Below, in pieces: positions 45,286 to 56,865 of a DNA stretch of 64,000 nucleotides (position 1 is its first letter; the number at the start of each line of letters is the position of its first letter). The notes beneath the pieces are model-generated. The model searched no databases. It saw only the letters and a program-made list of their open reading frames with translations, and was not told the origin of the DNA. The position numbers and the translations under genes were made by a program. The stretch is from positions 1 through 64,000 of the forward strand of contig WHVA01000433.1 of assembly GCA_015179125.1 (NCBI GenBank), given 5' to 3'. The DNA comes from Gautieria morchelliformis. Lineage: Eukaryota > Basidiomycota > Agaricomycetes > Gomphales > Gomphaceae.

Positions 45286-45363
45286 TATCATGCTTGAAGG
45301 CCAACCCCAACTTGTATGTTGACGTCACGCGAGGCAGACGCAGAATCATCCACGCGCCTCAGA
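45286..45363. repeat. Dispersed repeat, second copy
   Basis: This segment matches 39565-39652 with few changes and a 12-bp length difference. Shared cores are TTGACGTCACGCGAGGCAGA and ATCCACGCGCCTCAGA, in the same orientation. It lies beyond the 3' end of the S53 peptidase gene, as the first copy lies beyond the 3' end of pacC. No coding potential is seen. Confidence 0.7.
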
Positions 45364-45432
45364 ATCAACACTGTATACCTCGTCTCTCCTTTTGATAATT
45401 CCGTATTTATTTGTCTTGTTCCTACCAAAAAG

Positions 45433-45622
45433 GACAAGTCATAACCATCCGTGAAACCATGAATCATCACAATCCAACCGCCGTCTTCAAAGCAGCGAAA
45501 CTCGGAGTACCGAATCCGGTGGCCAAAAGAGACAAGTCATAACCATCCGTGAAACCATCAATCATCACAATCCAACCGCCGTCTTCAAAGCAGCGAAGTT
45601 CGGAGTACCGAATCCGGTGACC
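45433..45622. repeat. 98-bp tandem duplication at the 3' end of the peptidase gene
   Basis: Units 45433-45530 and 45531-45622 are almost identical (both start GACAAGTCATAACCATCCGT). The right unit contains the last codons and stop of the peptidase. The left unit therefore repeats a second copy of the C-terminal coding sequence inside the 3' untranslated region. The period is not a multiple of three. Confidence 0.85.
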
Positions 45623-47793
45623 TGAAACAGAATGCGGATGAGACACTGACTAGCGAAGAAACAATCTATGACGTACCGGATCCCAACCGGCAATGGCCTA
45701 GACGAGGACAGCGTTAGTTTCACATTGCATATAAAAGAAAAACAACACAATTACGCACCGGGAACCCATTGGTGTTGCAGCCTGGGTTGCTACCCGTCGT
45801 GATATCGGTGAATATGCCCGGGTTCGCGTAGATGAAGGGGTTCAGGAACCCCATAACGGGCTTGCCCGCCGCGAGGAGCTCAGCATTGAGCAGCGCGATG
45901 GTGCTGGCGAAGATGGGCGACGAGCACGACGTCCCCGCGACGGTCCCTTCCTGGCCCCCGGAGAAGATCACGACGTTCTCGCCTTGCGCAGAGACGTCGG
46001 GGAACGCACGGCCACTCTACACGGGGCAAAATTGTATCAGCCATTCGTAGAGAAAGCGTATTAGGGAAGACTAGCCGTATTGAACAATCCGGCGTTGGTG
46101 GTGCCGAGTTTGGCTAGATATCCAGAGACGGCCGACGACTGGTAAGAGGGCCTGGCGAAGAGGTTAGAAAATCCTCCAGAAGAGAAGCTTGCGGAAGTCT
46201 CGGGGCTGATGCCTGTCGTAGCTCCAACCTGTACAAAGTTGAGACCCATATAGATATTCCACTCAAATGACTCACAGAGGTCAGGAATGGACATCCCGAG
46301 GGGAAGGTGGGAATGAAAGTCGTGCAGCTTTGCGATTGCGAGCCCGAAACACCGCCGTCACCAGAGGAGAAGGATATCGACACGCCCCGAGCGCCAAGTT
46401 GCATATACGCATTGCACAAGGAACTGGTTTTGAAATGTCAGCATTGCGCGTCACAAGATGGAACGGAATGAAATCGCACGTGGCGATGGACAGGGGGATA
46501 CCAGGTTCGTTGAATCCGTAGCTTGTGGTCAAAACCTGGGGAGGCGAGGGCTCGCTGATGAGGAAGTTGATAATGTCGAGGAAGCCATCGATGCCATCGG
46601 TGTTGCTCGATCCTACAGAGATGAATGTCACTGGTACCCCACCAGCGACACCAACCGTATATTGTGTGTCCAAGTTCTAACGTAAAAGAGTCTATAAAGC
46701 ACGGTCTGTAGATGTATTTGAAAGAAACCTACAGCCTCGATACCAGCCTTAGCAGCACTCTGAGTGTTAGTACCTCCGTCCAGGGTCTGGAGGGCGAATG
46801 TGGTCGTCGGGGAAAGGTCCGTACGGAAAGTCGTGAGGAAGCTCTAGTAACAAAATGTCGGGTGAGTACAGACGATGTAGCGAGGAATAAATAACGCACC
46901 TTAAGATCCGCCTCTTGAGCAAATTGCTGAATGAATCCTGATACACCAATCTGGCTAGCAGTCTGGCTTGGCACTGAAGCGGGGATGCCATACTGTGCTT
47001 CGACTGTTTCAAGGGTATCAGGCTGAGTCGACAGCAAGGAGGAGATGTACATACGGCACGCAGGTGTGACCAAAGTTGCGCAAGATGCTGGGACCGCATT
47101 CGTGGTTTGTGGAACGGGCGTCAATATCAATGGAGCACCACCCGTGTGCACTGGGAAGCTGGACACGGGAAATCAGTTAAGCGTAAGTAAAATTTGACGT
47201 TGAACAGCGCACGCCGTCGTGGGGTGCACGAATTGAATGTGAGAGGTGAGCGCGGCAGGAACTGAGTAGGAAAGGGTGCGAATGGCTTGCTCTCCAGTAG
47301 CTTGGTCGGTGAACAGGGTGAAATCAGCGGCAAACAGTTGGTTAGCCTTTGAGACGGGGATGGAAAATGCGAGCATATCGCCAGCGGGGGATATCGGGGA
47401 GGCCGTCAAGCCATTGGATGACAGCCATTCGTTCACGGCATCAGTGGTAGCCGAGGAGGGTGCTACGAATGCCTCAACCTGGAAACCGGGTGTAAGCTAC
47501 GTGTTAGCAGGCGAGATCAATCATCATACCTCTTCCTTGCTGAGGTGTTGTCCGTACAGGCTGCTCGACGGGGTTGAAACGTCGAACAATGCCTTCTCAA
47601 GCCCGGGCATGTTATTGGAGACGAGCGCGATGCGCAAATCAAGAGTTGTAGCTGCTGGGGCAGCGCCATGGCTCACGAACCCTTCGGGGACGCTTTCACG
47701 ACGCTCGTGAACCCGGAGGTTGTGAGCCGTAGGCTTTGCACATGCCAACGTCAAGGCAGAGACCAGTGACAAGAAGAGGGACGTTGCAACCAT
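45565..47793 (-). CDS. Secreted S53 (sedolisin/tripeptidyl-peptidase-like) serine peptidase
   Basis: The ATG at 47793 starts a signal peptide ([19 protein letters not shown]). A prodomain follows ([31 protein letters not shown]). The mature part holds GIEANLDTQ (the catalytic Glu and Asp of family S53), SFSSGDGGV (oxyanion Asp) and [11 protein letters not shown] with the nucleophile Ser. The calcium-site end has [16 protein letters not shown], then AIAGWDP and [12 protein letters not shown]. About eight introns of 45-65 nt interrupt the gene, and AIAGWDP is a 21-nt microexon at 45677-45697. Such enzymes digest protein outside the cell at acid pH. The stop is at 45565-45567. All catalytic residues appear present. 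Confidence 0.88.
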
Positions 47794-49100
47794 TGCGCCC
47801 GGGCGAGTTCAAGGACAACGGCGAGGCTGGGGGAAACAGTGCGGACAGAGTAGACATTTATACTTTCGCCCCTTTCACATTTCAGGAGGATGTACCGTCC
47901 ACAGGGGAGAGATAAGGTGCGAGCATACGTTCATTCGGGGCTATTGAACGAAGGTGTGGGTTTGAATACGATTGGTTCCATTCCGCATATTATTATCTTC
48001 TGCGTCATGCCTATTGTTGTTTCGGCTTCTGAGGGACAGCAGCAGCTGTAACAAGCTGAAAAGCATCAACAGTCAGCAGAAGATACACCGACGTAGCATG
48101 ACTAGAGAAGTAGTATTCTCACGTGGGTAAAACAGCGTACGGATCATCAGAGGCTCGGCTTCGTCCCGTCTAGCAGAGAAGCACCAGTTTGAGAACCAAG
48201 CACGTGACGATACCTGGCGGCCACGCGCTGGTACGTATACGCGTAAGCTTGGCAGCAAGATAACTTCCTGTAATATCTTGACATCGTGCGAGTGCACTTG
48301 AGCAGAACGAGCGTCAGAGGGGGCCGAGTTGGAGCAGAGGGTACCAGCTACTCAGAGGTCACATTTATAAACCAGGTTGGCCGGTGAAATATCCTGAAGC
48401 TCGCGATTCAGAACTAAGATGAGCAGAACCATGGGCACTCGACTGGAAGCTCCGCGCGAGTCCAGTGCTGAGCATAGATATGACGACTGTGTAAGTATAC
48501 CGCCAAGTCTGTTCACATGGCTCGAACAGCCATACAAACCTAGTCTACACGTAGAGCATGAGCGTCTAGCTGTTCCACTAGTACACGGTCATCTTGTTAT
48601 CAGGGGAAGCTAGCATGCACATGGCATCTCTACGAATGCTATGCTGTTTTCGGACATCCGTGACATTCGTGAAGGTCAAAGTAAGCTCACCACACATCCC
48701 ATGTCCAAAGTCGGCGCGCTGCTAACTCGCACGGCAGTTTTCGCCTTTCTGGGAAGTCTAGAGGCCTACCGACCGATGGGGATGTTGGACTGATATTCCA
48801 GCCGGTATGATACGGAGATCCCTGCTGGAACGCCACTAATTTGCGCACGGACCTTAGTTGCTCCCATTTAAGCTAAAGGTAATTGTACTCACGCGCGCTT
48901 GAGTCACTGAGCTGGAAGGGGGTATGATATCGGCGATGAGTGCTCAACATTGCTAGGTTTCGACTGAAGTCGAGTACGGCCTCTTAGAATAATGAGTAGA
49001 CTGTACTCCACTGGAGAGCCTCAGTGTTGGTATTATCCTTGGGCTCGCAGTAACGGTTGGAGAAAGCTTTCAAGAGGGGCCCAACTTAGAAAGGGATCAA
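47794..49100. other. Intergenic region upstream of the peptidase
   Basis: Only short frames without recognisable features occur here. The 5' flank of the peptidase gene and the upstream region of the zinc-finger gene at 49101 share this 1.3-kb stretch. No repeats or RNA genes were noticed. Confidence 0.45.
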
Positions 49101-50200
49101 ATGTTCACATGTCACCCGTGGGAATCTTCAATAGGCACCTTTATTGACCCAGTGCCCAGCTGTCCTTACATGGGCACTCCAGTATCCCTGCAACCTACTC
49201 TTTCTGTGGAGGAAATAAGATCTTATTCTACAACCACGTCACACCCATTTGATTGTGACTGGAACGGATGTAATGCACGATTGAACTGCTGGATAAATCT
49301 GCAGAAGGTAACGTTGAATCGTGTACCACTTCTAAAGCACCCTGTACGATCGCAATTCCAGCATTACCATCGACATTGCAAGGATAACCAAAATAAATCA
49401 GTAAGTAACGGCAAGCCCCAATAGCTGCCTCCGTCGAACCCTTATCATTTACTAAAATCAGGCTACTCGGAGCTGTGGGCTGCGATTCTGCACACTGGAG
49501 ACGAACAGGCCCCTTTCTCTATCAAGCCTTATGGACCATATCAATAAATCCCACCTTTCACGTGTACATATACCATGTCCCGCTGCAGGTCTGAAAATTA
49601 TTTATGTAGCAAATCTTTCTTCAAGCTGACCAACTGATAATTTATGCAGGCTGTCGTGTCTTTGAGCACCTAGATAGGATGTACCTTCACTTTCAAAACG
49701 ACCATGATAGCGACCCAGGAATGATGCTTGCACCACAGGCGTTCCCCTTTCGTCCCTCCCAAGATGCAAAACCCCTGCCACCTTTACCCCATGGCCTGGT
49801 ACCCACTTATACCGTCTCGCCGTGTCTTGTATTACCTGGCCGGAAAAAAAAGATAACCACAAAATCTGACTCGGAACCTTACACTGACCAAGCAAAGCGG
49901 CATCTCACATTCTGGTCCCTTTTCGAATACGGGGAGTCCCTTGATGGACATGAAGAACGGAGTATGAAGGAACATGATTTGGACTTTGAGCCTCTTCATC
50001 ATCCAACGTCTTTGTCTGGAAAGGAACCTTGGCCTGGATTTGCTGTCTCAGCTGAGCCAGTGGTTGTGCCACTTATCAATCAGGTGTCAAGCCCCCCCGT
50101 GGCTACCAGGATCTCGCTACCATCTAAACCCGATGTGCCGGCACCTCAAACATTCCTTTACCAGGCATTCAAGAGGTATCTGGAGACGAAGTCACACTGA
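49101..50200 (+). CDS. Atypical C2H2 zinc-finger protein (325 aa)
   Basis: Exons 49101-49400, 49462-49588 and 49650-50200 join in phase through two 61-nt introns. Three Cys/His clusters follow each other: FDCDWNGCNARLNCW with HYHRHC, SCGLRFCTLETNR with HINKSH, and CPAAGCRVFEHLDRM with HFQNDHD. The third is a clean C-X4-C-X12-H-X4-H finger; the first two have unusual spacing. The C-terminal half is Pro/Ser-rich with a basic GRKKKITTKSD patch, and it ends FLYQAFKRYLETKSH. A nucleic-acid-binding role is likely, but the family is not recognised. The upstream ATG at 49101 was chosen because it opens the longest in-frame exon. Confidence 0.65.
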
Positions 50201-51266
50201 TTCTGGGCTTTGACCTTTCGCACATGCGCCATCCTGCTTTAGAATTCATTCTGAGATTCCCCGATACTTTCTGAGTTTCTATCCAAATAAAAACTGTAAT
50301 TCAGCCCTTTTTTTTAAGCAACATCTGCAACTTTCCATGTACTATACCATTAACTTGTGCTATGTGAGTCATTGTATTTTATCTGATTATACTGCTCACA
50401 AAACAACCCAGTCGTGTTGCGGAGATTCATGAGTGTTCCCTATTCAACCTTTAGGAGCATACCTGCGTTGCAAAGAAGAGTTTATCAGTTAGCCACAGCT
50501 GCACGAAAAGCGAAACGGTGGGATTATATCACTGATCATAAAGCAAATCTCATGTACGACCGTGACTTAACACCAGCAACCTGAGATGGCTCGTAGACAC
50601 GGACTATTATCGGACAAGAAATTTTGGCATTATAATGTCATAAGCGAAAAATTGTTCATACATAATCCTGTGTTCTTGTAGCACGCGGACATATGTTGCC
50701 GCTTGGCTAGTTGATAACAAGCGCATGATGCGAATAACTCACCAGCAATTTTAAGACCGTGAAGAAGCACAATCTCTTGCGTGAGAGGTCCGTACTTTCG
50801 GCCGGGTTGAATTGCTGAAAGTGCACAGCATTATACGAGATCATGGCGTAGGAAAGTCTGTTGGAAGCATGTTAATTATATTACCAAAGACTAATAGAAA
50901 AGAAGTTGAGACTATGACCGATGTGAATCCGAGCTGAGTAGGGGAAGTTGGTAAGCCTGAACAAAGCACACGGCCGGACCAGACTTTGCAGACGTGTCGT
51001 TCTCTCTTGGTGCAACCAGTTTCTCTATTACCCTTATGGGAAGCCGAGCCCTATTAAGGAGAGGCGGAAAAATGACTGTCTGTCCCAGCCTTGTCCATAC
51101 TGCGGATGGTACAGTCTGGAAATAATGGCCGCAGCACTTTCAATGAAGGCTTGAACGTTGCGTACCTTATACCTAGAGAATGCGGTCAGACCAAAGTAAC
51201 TCGGATATGACGCCCAGCTAGGCTACCGCAACTTTGCCTCCGCGATCCTCCGGGAACCAATTCGAC
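50201..51266. other. Intergenic region with a possible small gene
   Basis: A run of T and AT-rich sequence near 50300 is probably the 3' region of the zinc-finger gene. A weak minus-strand candidate (50754-50943) is listed separately. Nothing else is supported before UTP11 at 51267. Confidence 0.4.
50754..50943 (-). CDS. Possible exons of a small membrane protein
   Basis: On the minus strand two blocks join across a possible 71-nt intron with plausible GT and AG ends. The first reads QLGFTSVIVSTSFLLVF; the second reads AIQPGRKYGPLTQEIVLLHG and continues LKIA. The first block is a strong membrane segment. Start and end exons were not found, and no family is recognised. It could be chance, because the blocks are short. 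Confidence 0.3.
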
Positions 51267-52535
51267 ATGTCTTTACGCAACTCGTTGCATCGGAGGAATC
51301 ACAAGGAGCGCTCTCAGCTCGCTCATCGCTCACGACTGGGTATTTTAGAAAAACACAAAGACTATGTCAAGCGTGCTAGGGACTTCCACTCGAAGCAAGA
51401 CAGGATCAAGAGGCTGAGGGAGAAGGCAGCAGAACGGAACAAGGATGAGTTTTACTTCGGCATGATCAGAAGCAAGACGGAGGTATGTTACATCCCCTCT
51501 ACTATGGAATAGTTTCAAACGTCCTGCTGACATGTAGGGTGGGGTACACGTGAAAAGTAGAGGGAATACCTCATTGCCAACCGACATGGTAAAGGTCCTC
51601 AAGTCGCAAGATGGCAATTATATACGCGTTGTTCGTCAAACTGGACTAAAGGTGCTTGTTCTTCCTTGCATAAGCTCTCACACTGATATTAAGCTATTTT
51701 CTTGTAGAAAATCGACAAGCTTAAGGCTCAACTTAGTGCCTTGGCAGATCTAATGACGCCCGGAAAGGTGGGAAACGATGACCTTGGAGGTAGAGATGAA
51801 GATGATGCATTGGATGCTGAAGAATTAGACGTGCTACGAGCGGCTGGTGTTTTACCTCCAGTGAGGAGTAAAGGAAACAGAAGACGGAAGTCCACGGGGA
51901 GTAATTCGAAGCACGTTGTGTTCGTGTCGAACGACAAGGAAGGCGAGTAACACAGCGATGATAGTCTTCATGCGCCTTATTCAGCTACAGCTCGAAATTA
52001 TCGCCCTCCCTCATCACGGTCTGAGCCTGACTCGCCAATTCCCTCGCGACCTGGTCATGGCGACAGTGATGCAGCGACCGACCTGGGATGGGAGTGGCCG
52101 GAGGACAAGCCCGCAAACAAGAAGTCGAAGCGAGCTATGGCAAAGGATCACGCAGTAAATCCAGACGGACAGAAGGAGGCAGCTGTGGCATGTTTTTCAT
52201 CATTTGCTACTTTTATTTGAAGTTGACCTGCTTTCGTTTCGAATTTTTAGGCTCATCGCCGACAACTTCTCAAAGAACTTGCTGCAAGGCTAAAGCGTGA
52301 TGTCAACCTACATCATGCAGGACGTGAGCTGGAGATGCAGCGGCTCATGATGGGAAAGGGTGCAGCACGCAAGATACGTGGGGTGGAGAAGGTGGAAGGC
52401 GAAGAGGAAGACGACGAAGACGATGAAGACGCCTTGGATGCAGTGAAAGGAAAGCGGCGAAAAGTCGATGTAGGCATGGAGGAGAAACCTTACAGGCCGA
52501 GAGTGTACAAGTGGAGAGCGGAGAGAAAGAAATAA
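51267..52535 (+). CDS. UTP11: U3 snoRNP/SSU processome protein Utp11 (in-frame TAA noted)
   Basis: Exons 51267-51482, 51538-51651, 51708-52184 and 52251-52535 are in phase (364 codons). The N-terminus [16 protein letters not shown] and the block [17 protein letters not shown] identify Utp11. So do [18 protein letters not shown] and the C-terminal [17 protein letters not shown]. Utp11 acts in the nucleolus in early 18S rRNA processing and is essential in yeast. The ATG at 51267 was chosen over the one at 51234 because family members start close to SLRN. Within exon 3 the frame meets TAA at 51948-51950, between KEGE and HSDDSLHAP. On both sides the frame stays coding, and no convincing intron removes it. 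Confidence 0.8.
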
Positions 52536-52799
52536 ACAGGGACGGTTGCAGTATTCCTTGAAGGCCGGTTAAAGTGAGATCCTATGTATTTTCTGCACAA
52601 GTAACTGATCGCTGCAGTAGTATCAGCAGTGTGAAGACAGCCAAGCAGCCGCCCGCGCCGAGGCTTTTGTTTAGCACACCATGGAGCCCTTCTGCGTAAG
52701 TATACCATGTAGTCAAAGTGCACCATAAGCGCTTACACTAGCTAGTCTCTCTCTGCGTAGTATACAATTTAAGCCTACATACTGCCGTCTTCGACAAAC

Positions 52800-53055
52800 A
52801 TCCAAATAAATCTACGACGTCAGCGTGACTTTCCATCAACGGCTAAGAGCATGAGTCTAAAAGCAAATGACAATGAAATACATATGCTGGACACAAGAAG
52901 GCAATCACCATCTGATGGTAATGGAAGTCTGGAATGTCAATAGGATAAATCAGTGAGCAGCACGAGAAACACTTAGGTATACTGTCGTAGCCTGCAGACT
53001 CATGCTCTTAGCCGTTGATGAAAAGTCAGGCTGACGTCATAAAATTATTTGGATT
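52800..53055. mobile_element. 256-bp MITE-like inverted-repeat element
   Basis: About 62 bp at each end are inverted copies. The left end runs ATCCAAATAAATCTACGACG and contains CATCAACGGCTAAGAGCATG; the right end gives ATCCAAATAATTTTATGACG and the same second motif on the other strand. The middle of about 130 bp is unrelated and non-coding. It lies in the interval between the convergent genes UTP11 and LSB5-like. A target duplication was not identified, so the superfamily is open. Confidence 0.75.
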
Positions 53056-53300
53056 TTATGCTGCCCGCGTACCTGTCTTGCATGAACCTGGATCAGTTTT
53101 ACGTTAATGGCAAGCAGAAGTGTATGCGTATTAACGTATCATTCCTAGTCATAACCTGCTAGCGAGTACTACCAGCCAGCAACTGGATCTGCGAACCAAA
53201 CCTAGAGCCCAAGTCTGAATACACTATATACTAAGACACTCGGAGATCAAGGAGATCTGAAAAACCTTGCCTATCGTCATCCCCATTGCGTCTCCCGCTT

Positions 53301-55159
53301 TCAAACGTTTCCTGAAGTGCTCGCTTCCGGGTCTGCAAACGGATCTGAATCATCCAAGAGAGCCTGTCGCCTTACTGCTTCTTCGCCAATTAGATCCTCG
53401 TCGCTAAATGTTTTGTAACCGCCCCATGCCTTCCTACTGCCTGACGCAGGCGACGCCGAATCCCTGCTATGAGTCTTACGGTTATGCGTTTCCTCGTCAA
53501 CCGAATCGTAATCGCTAAAGTCTGAGAGCGAACCTCGCCCTGGGCGTTGGTCATCCAGCGGAGAATCAGGGCTGGTTGGTCTGAGAGGCGACGGAAGGCC
53601 TTTTGCATCAGACCCAAGTGCACTAAAGTCGAGGTCGTGTAAATCTGGGTGAATGTTGCTACTACCACTAGGTGCACGAGAGCTGCCACTGCGCTGGGCC
53701 CGTGCAACAGCAGCCCGCTGCTTCTCCTGAAGTTTGTTCAGTTCTGAAAGTGAGCCATTCCCATCTGTCAGGGCTGCACGAGAGAGCTGAGGTTCAAGAC
53801 CCGTATCAGTAGTGTCTGGTATAAGGTGCTGCGGAAAGTTGAGCGTAAGTGCTATCGACAGAAGCTGCGCTTGCCTTATCGTACATCTCCAACGCTTGAA
53901 TGATGCGCTCATTGGTCTCGAGAAGAGTTCCGATAAGCTCTTCGTCTTCTACAAGCTAAGGAATGCGATAAATATCAGCACGACAATATGCTGGGGAAAA
54001 CGCTGACCTGAATATATCGAACAACCTGTTTTCTTACAGTTTTAGCAGCTGCTAAGCACTCCTGTACGCGAGGATTTGCCTCGACCGGTTCTTGTTCTCG
54101 ATTGACCAACTGTCGAGCATATTATCGACATCCTGCAGCACACTAACATGAAACCCGACTCACCATCAAAGCATTCACAAGGTTGCTAGATGCCTGACTT
54201 GCGGTAACGATACTCCTCAATACTTCTGGTTTCTCCTGCTCAAAATTGAACTGCTTCCGCTTAGGCTTTCTGGCCTCCTTAGCCATTCTTTCTCGTTCAG
54301 CCTCCTTCTCTTTCTTCGCGCGTTTCTTTGCCTCCTTCTCCTGTCTTTGTGACTCTTTCTCCAGTTCTCTTCCACCCAGCCCCGCAAACTCATCTATCGG
54401 GAACGGCGGCCTATATTCGGCGGATTTGCGATGCGCTGGCCTACACTGGTCGTAAAGGGAAGCAACGAGTCTCATCTTAGGGTCACCTTGGAACTGGTGT
54501 TTCCAGGAGGCGAGCACAGAGAGGAGCCTCTTCTTCACAGCCTGATCTGTACCAGGATCGGAAGAAAGCTGCTTTATTGCATCGGTCAGGCGATCATTGG
54601 CGAAACTTGCTAAGTAGGAACGTGCTCAACCACAGGTCCTACATGTCAGCACGAGACTTACTTTGAAACTTTGGACCGCAGTTCTCTACGAGTGCTTTCA
54701 AGATCTGAATGGTGGCTGTTTAAGACCGATGTGGCTATTGTGTAGATTTTGAGGTATACGCACCACGAGGGCTCTGAGCTGATGATGAGGATTACCGTGT
54801 TTCAGTTTCTTACGGATAGCCCTTGATGCCTCGGCCGTCCTGACGATACGATCAGTTTCAATCTGAAAGACACGGTCATCTCTCCCACACACCCTTCAGC
54901 CTGAAGATTGATGGAGTCCACTAACTCGGGTATGCTGTATAGATAATCGGTAATTTCAACCAAGCGTAACAGTAGATATAGCCACCCATCGTATGCCTCA
55001 GCGTCGTAGTTGCTAGATGTGAGAATCTCTATCCAATCTGTAATTGACGACTAAACAGTGCGATAAGCATGCAGCTACCAATTTACGAGTGCAACGATAG
55101 CTTACATGCGGTTTCTCTCTGTTGAAAGCTTGGACTGCTTGCTTTGCAAGACTGGCCAT
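53301..55159 (-). CDS. LSB5: VHS/GAT-domain adaptor, Lsb5-like
   Basis: The ATG at 55159 gives MASLAKQAVQAFNREKPH. A VHS-type helical domain follows over several short exons (ITDWIEILTSSNYDAEAYDG, HQLRALVNALKILKALVENC, SVLASWKHQFQGDPKM). A very basic coiled stretch (EKEAKKRAKKEKEAERERMA) precedes a GAT-like part (SIVTASQASSNLVNALM, LVEDEELIGTLLETNERIIQ). The tail is Ser/Asp-rich and ends SDPFADPEASTSGNV at 53301. Yeast Lsb5 links ubiquitin-dependent membrane traffic with actin patches at the plasma membrane. It shares strand with the seryl-tRNA synthetase gene, whose stop is only about 110 bp from this start. Confidence 0.75.
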
Positions 55160-55269
55160 GTTGGTGAGGCGTGAAAAGCAGTCTACTGACGTCAATCGCA
55201 CGTGCGGGCGCTAAAGTTTCGGACTCGGGCTTCCAATCAAAGCATTTGCAATTCCTGTATAAACCTTTC

Positions 55270-56865
55270 TTAAACCCACCGAATGTTACACTGCGTTTCC
55301 TCAAATGTACCGAGCCAGAAGGGACGCAGAGATATTGGTAAGTTAAGACCCATAATATCGTCCCCTTCCAACCGGACACCGTTTTCTAAAATCGCCACGA
55401 TTAACCGCGGAATGGCTGCAGCAGTGCCGTTTAGGGTATGTGCAAAGGGTAGGGGCTGCTTCTCAGATGAACTCGAAGATGTGTTGGAATCCGCTTGATA
55501 TGACCGCTCCGACGGTGACGTGGGAGGGTTCGATTTCGGCGGGGGAGGTTTGCGCCTATAGCGGATATGGAGTCTTCGGGATTGATAATCAGTGCAGTTA
55601 GACGTGGAAGTCACCTGCCCAAAGACAATGAACGAGCGACATCGGTTGACCTAATGGCTACCCACCTCTCCCCAACTTCCTCGTCCCGGCATCCACGCTT
55701 CAATGTCGTATTTGCGATATGCGCTGGCGCCCAGCTCCTCGGTAGGCATATCCAGTACGCTGCAATGTAAATCAACATTGGATAAACCGAATCTATTGCA
55801 CCAAAGCTGTTCTCACCGAAAAGGTAATTTGAGACCATGCAAGATCTCCACCTGAACCTTTCTCATGTCCTCCATTGCTCCGTCGCTGCATGTTTCACTC
55901 CCGACAGAGAACAACTCAACTTTAGCGAACTGGTGCACCCTGTACAAGCCCCTTGTATCTGCTCCCCTTGCACCAGCTTCAGCTCGAAACGCCTTGCCCA
56001 CACCAACAACTTTCAAGGGAAGCTGCGATTCTTCAAATACTTTGTTCGCGAATAAGCCTGCTAGGGGTATTTCGGCGGTGCCAGATAAGACGAGCTCTGG
56101 ATGGCCCCTTGCTGAGTCTGAGGTAAGATGGTACATCTGCTGCACATTGTCAGTGGGGTCTCGAGGTTGGAATCCACAGCGTTCTGCGATGTCGATTTTC
56201 ACGACATCCGGGGTTGTCACGGGTTTGTATCCATGTCTGATGGCCACAGATAAAGCGTAGTTAACCAGGGCATGTTCGAGAAGCGCCCCGTCGTTGAGCA
56301 GAAAGTACCATGAAGATCCTGTGACAGTTGATCCTGCATCCAGGTCAAGCATATGAAAATGATGAGCAACCCGAACGTGATCTCGTGTCGGCGATGCAGG
56401 CAAAGGACTAGGTCCGTGAGTAGATAGAATGACTGTAGCAGCCTCCGAACCAATCGGCGTATCTGAATGAGTGTCGTTTGGAATGGGAAGGGCGGTGTGC
56501 AGGAGCTCTGACTCGAGAGTGGCCACTCGACTCTTGAGCCGTGATATTTCAGTCTTCAAAGCCTTACCTTGCTGGTGAGCGACATCTCTGGCAGATGGAT
56601 CTCTGCGTATGAGGTCCGATGTAGCGTTGCGGAGAGCAAGCTTTTGGTTCAGCTCGCTAGAGAAAGTCTTGAGTTCGGCATAGAGGCGAACCGTGGACTG
56701 AAGGGCACCGACGGGAAGAGCAGCTTTCCGGTTAAAGGCGTTACATGATTTGTAGAGCATGTTTTCGGAGATGGATTTATAATCCAGACGTGGGGGAGGC
56801 AAAGTGGAATTGGAAACACCTCCGGATCGCACATTGGACACTTGCCGTCGAATACATCCTGCCAT
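55270..56865 (-). CDS. DIA4: Mitochondrial seryl-tRNA synthetase (495 aa)
   Basis: Exons 56865-55817, 55759-55666 and 55614-55270 are in phase. The N-terminus ([16 protein letters not shown]) is Arg-rich without acidic residues, as in mitochondrial import signals. A coiled tRNA-binding arm (about residues 55-125) is followed by the class II core. Recognisable motifs are [33 protein letters not shown] (motif 2), [16 protein letters not shown] and [20 protein letters not shown] (motif 3). The enzyme charges tRNA-Ser with serine. Residues [16 protein letters not shown] form an extra Pro/Ser insert between motifs 2 and 3. Mitochondrial assignment rests on the leader and bacterial-type core, so it is an inference. 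Confidence 0.88.

Noticed and set aside
51938-51961. Mini-intron removing the UTP11 stop
   Set aside because: The only GT...AG fits are about 9 or 32 nt and lack a credible donor; every other intron in the region is at least 45 nt.
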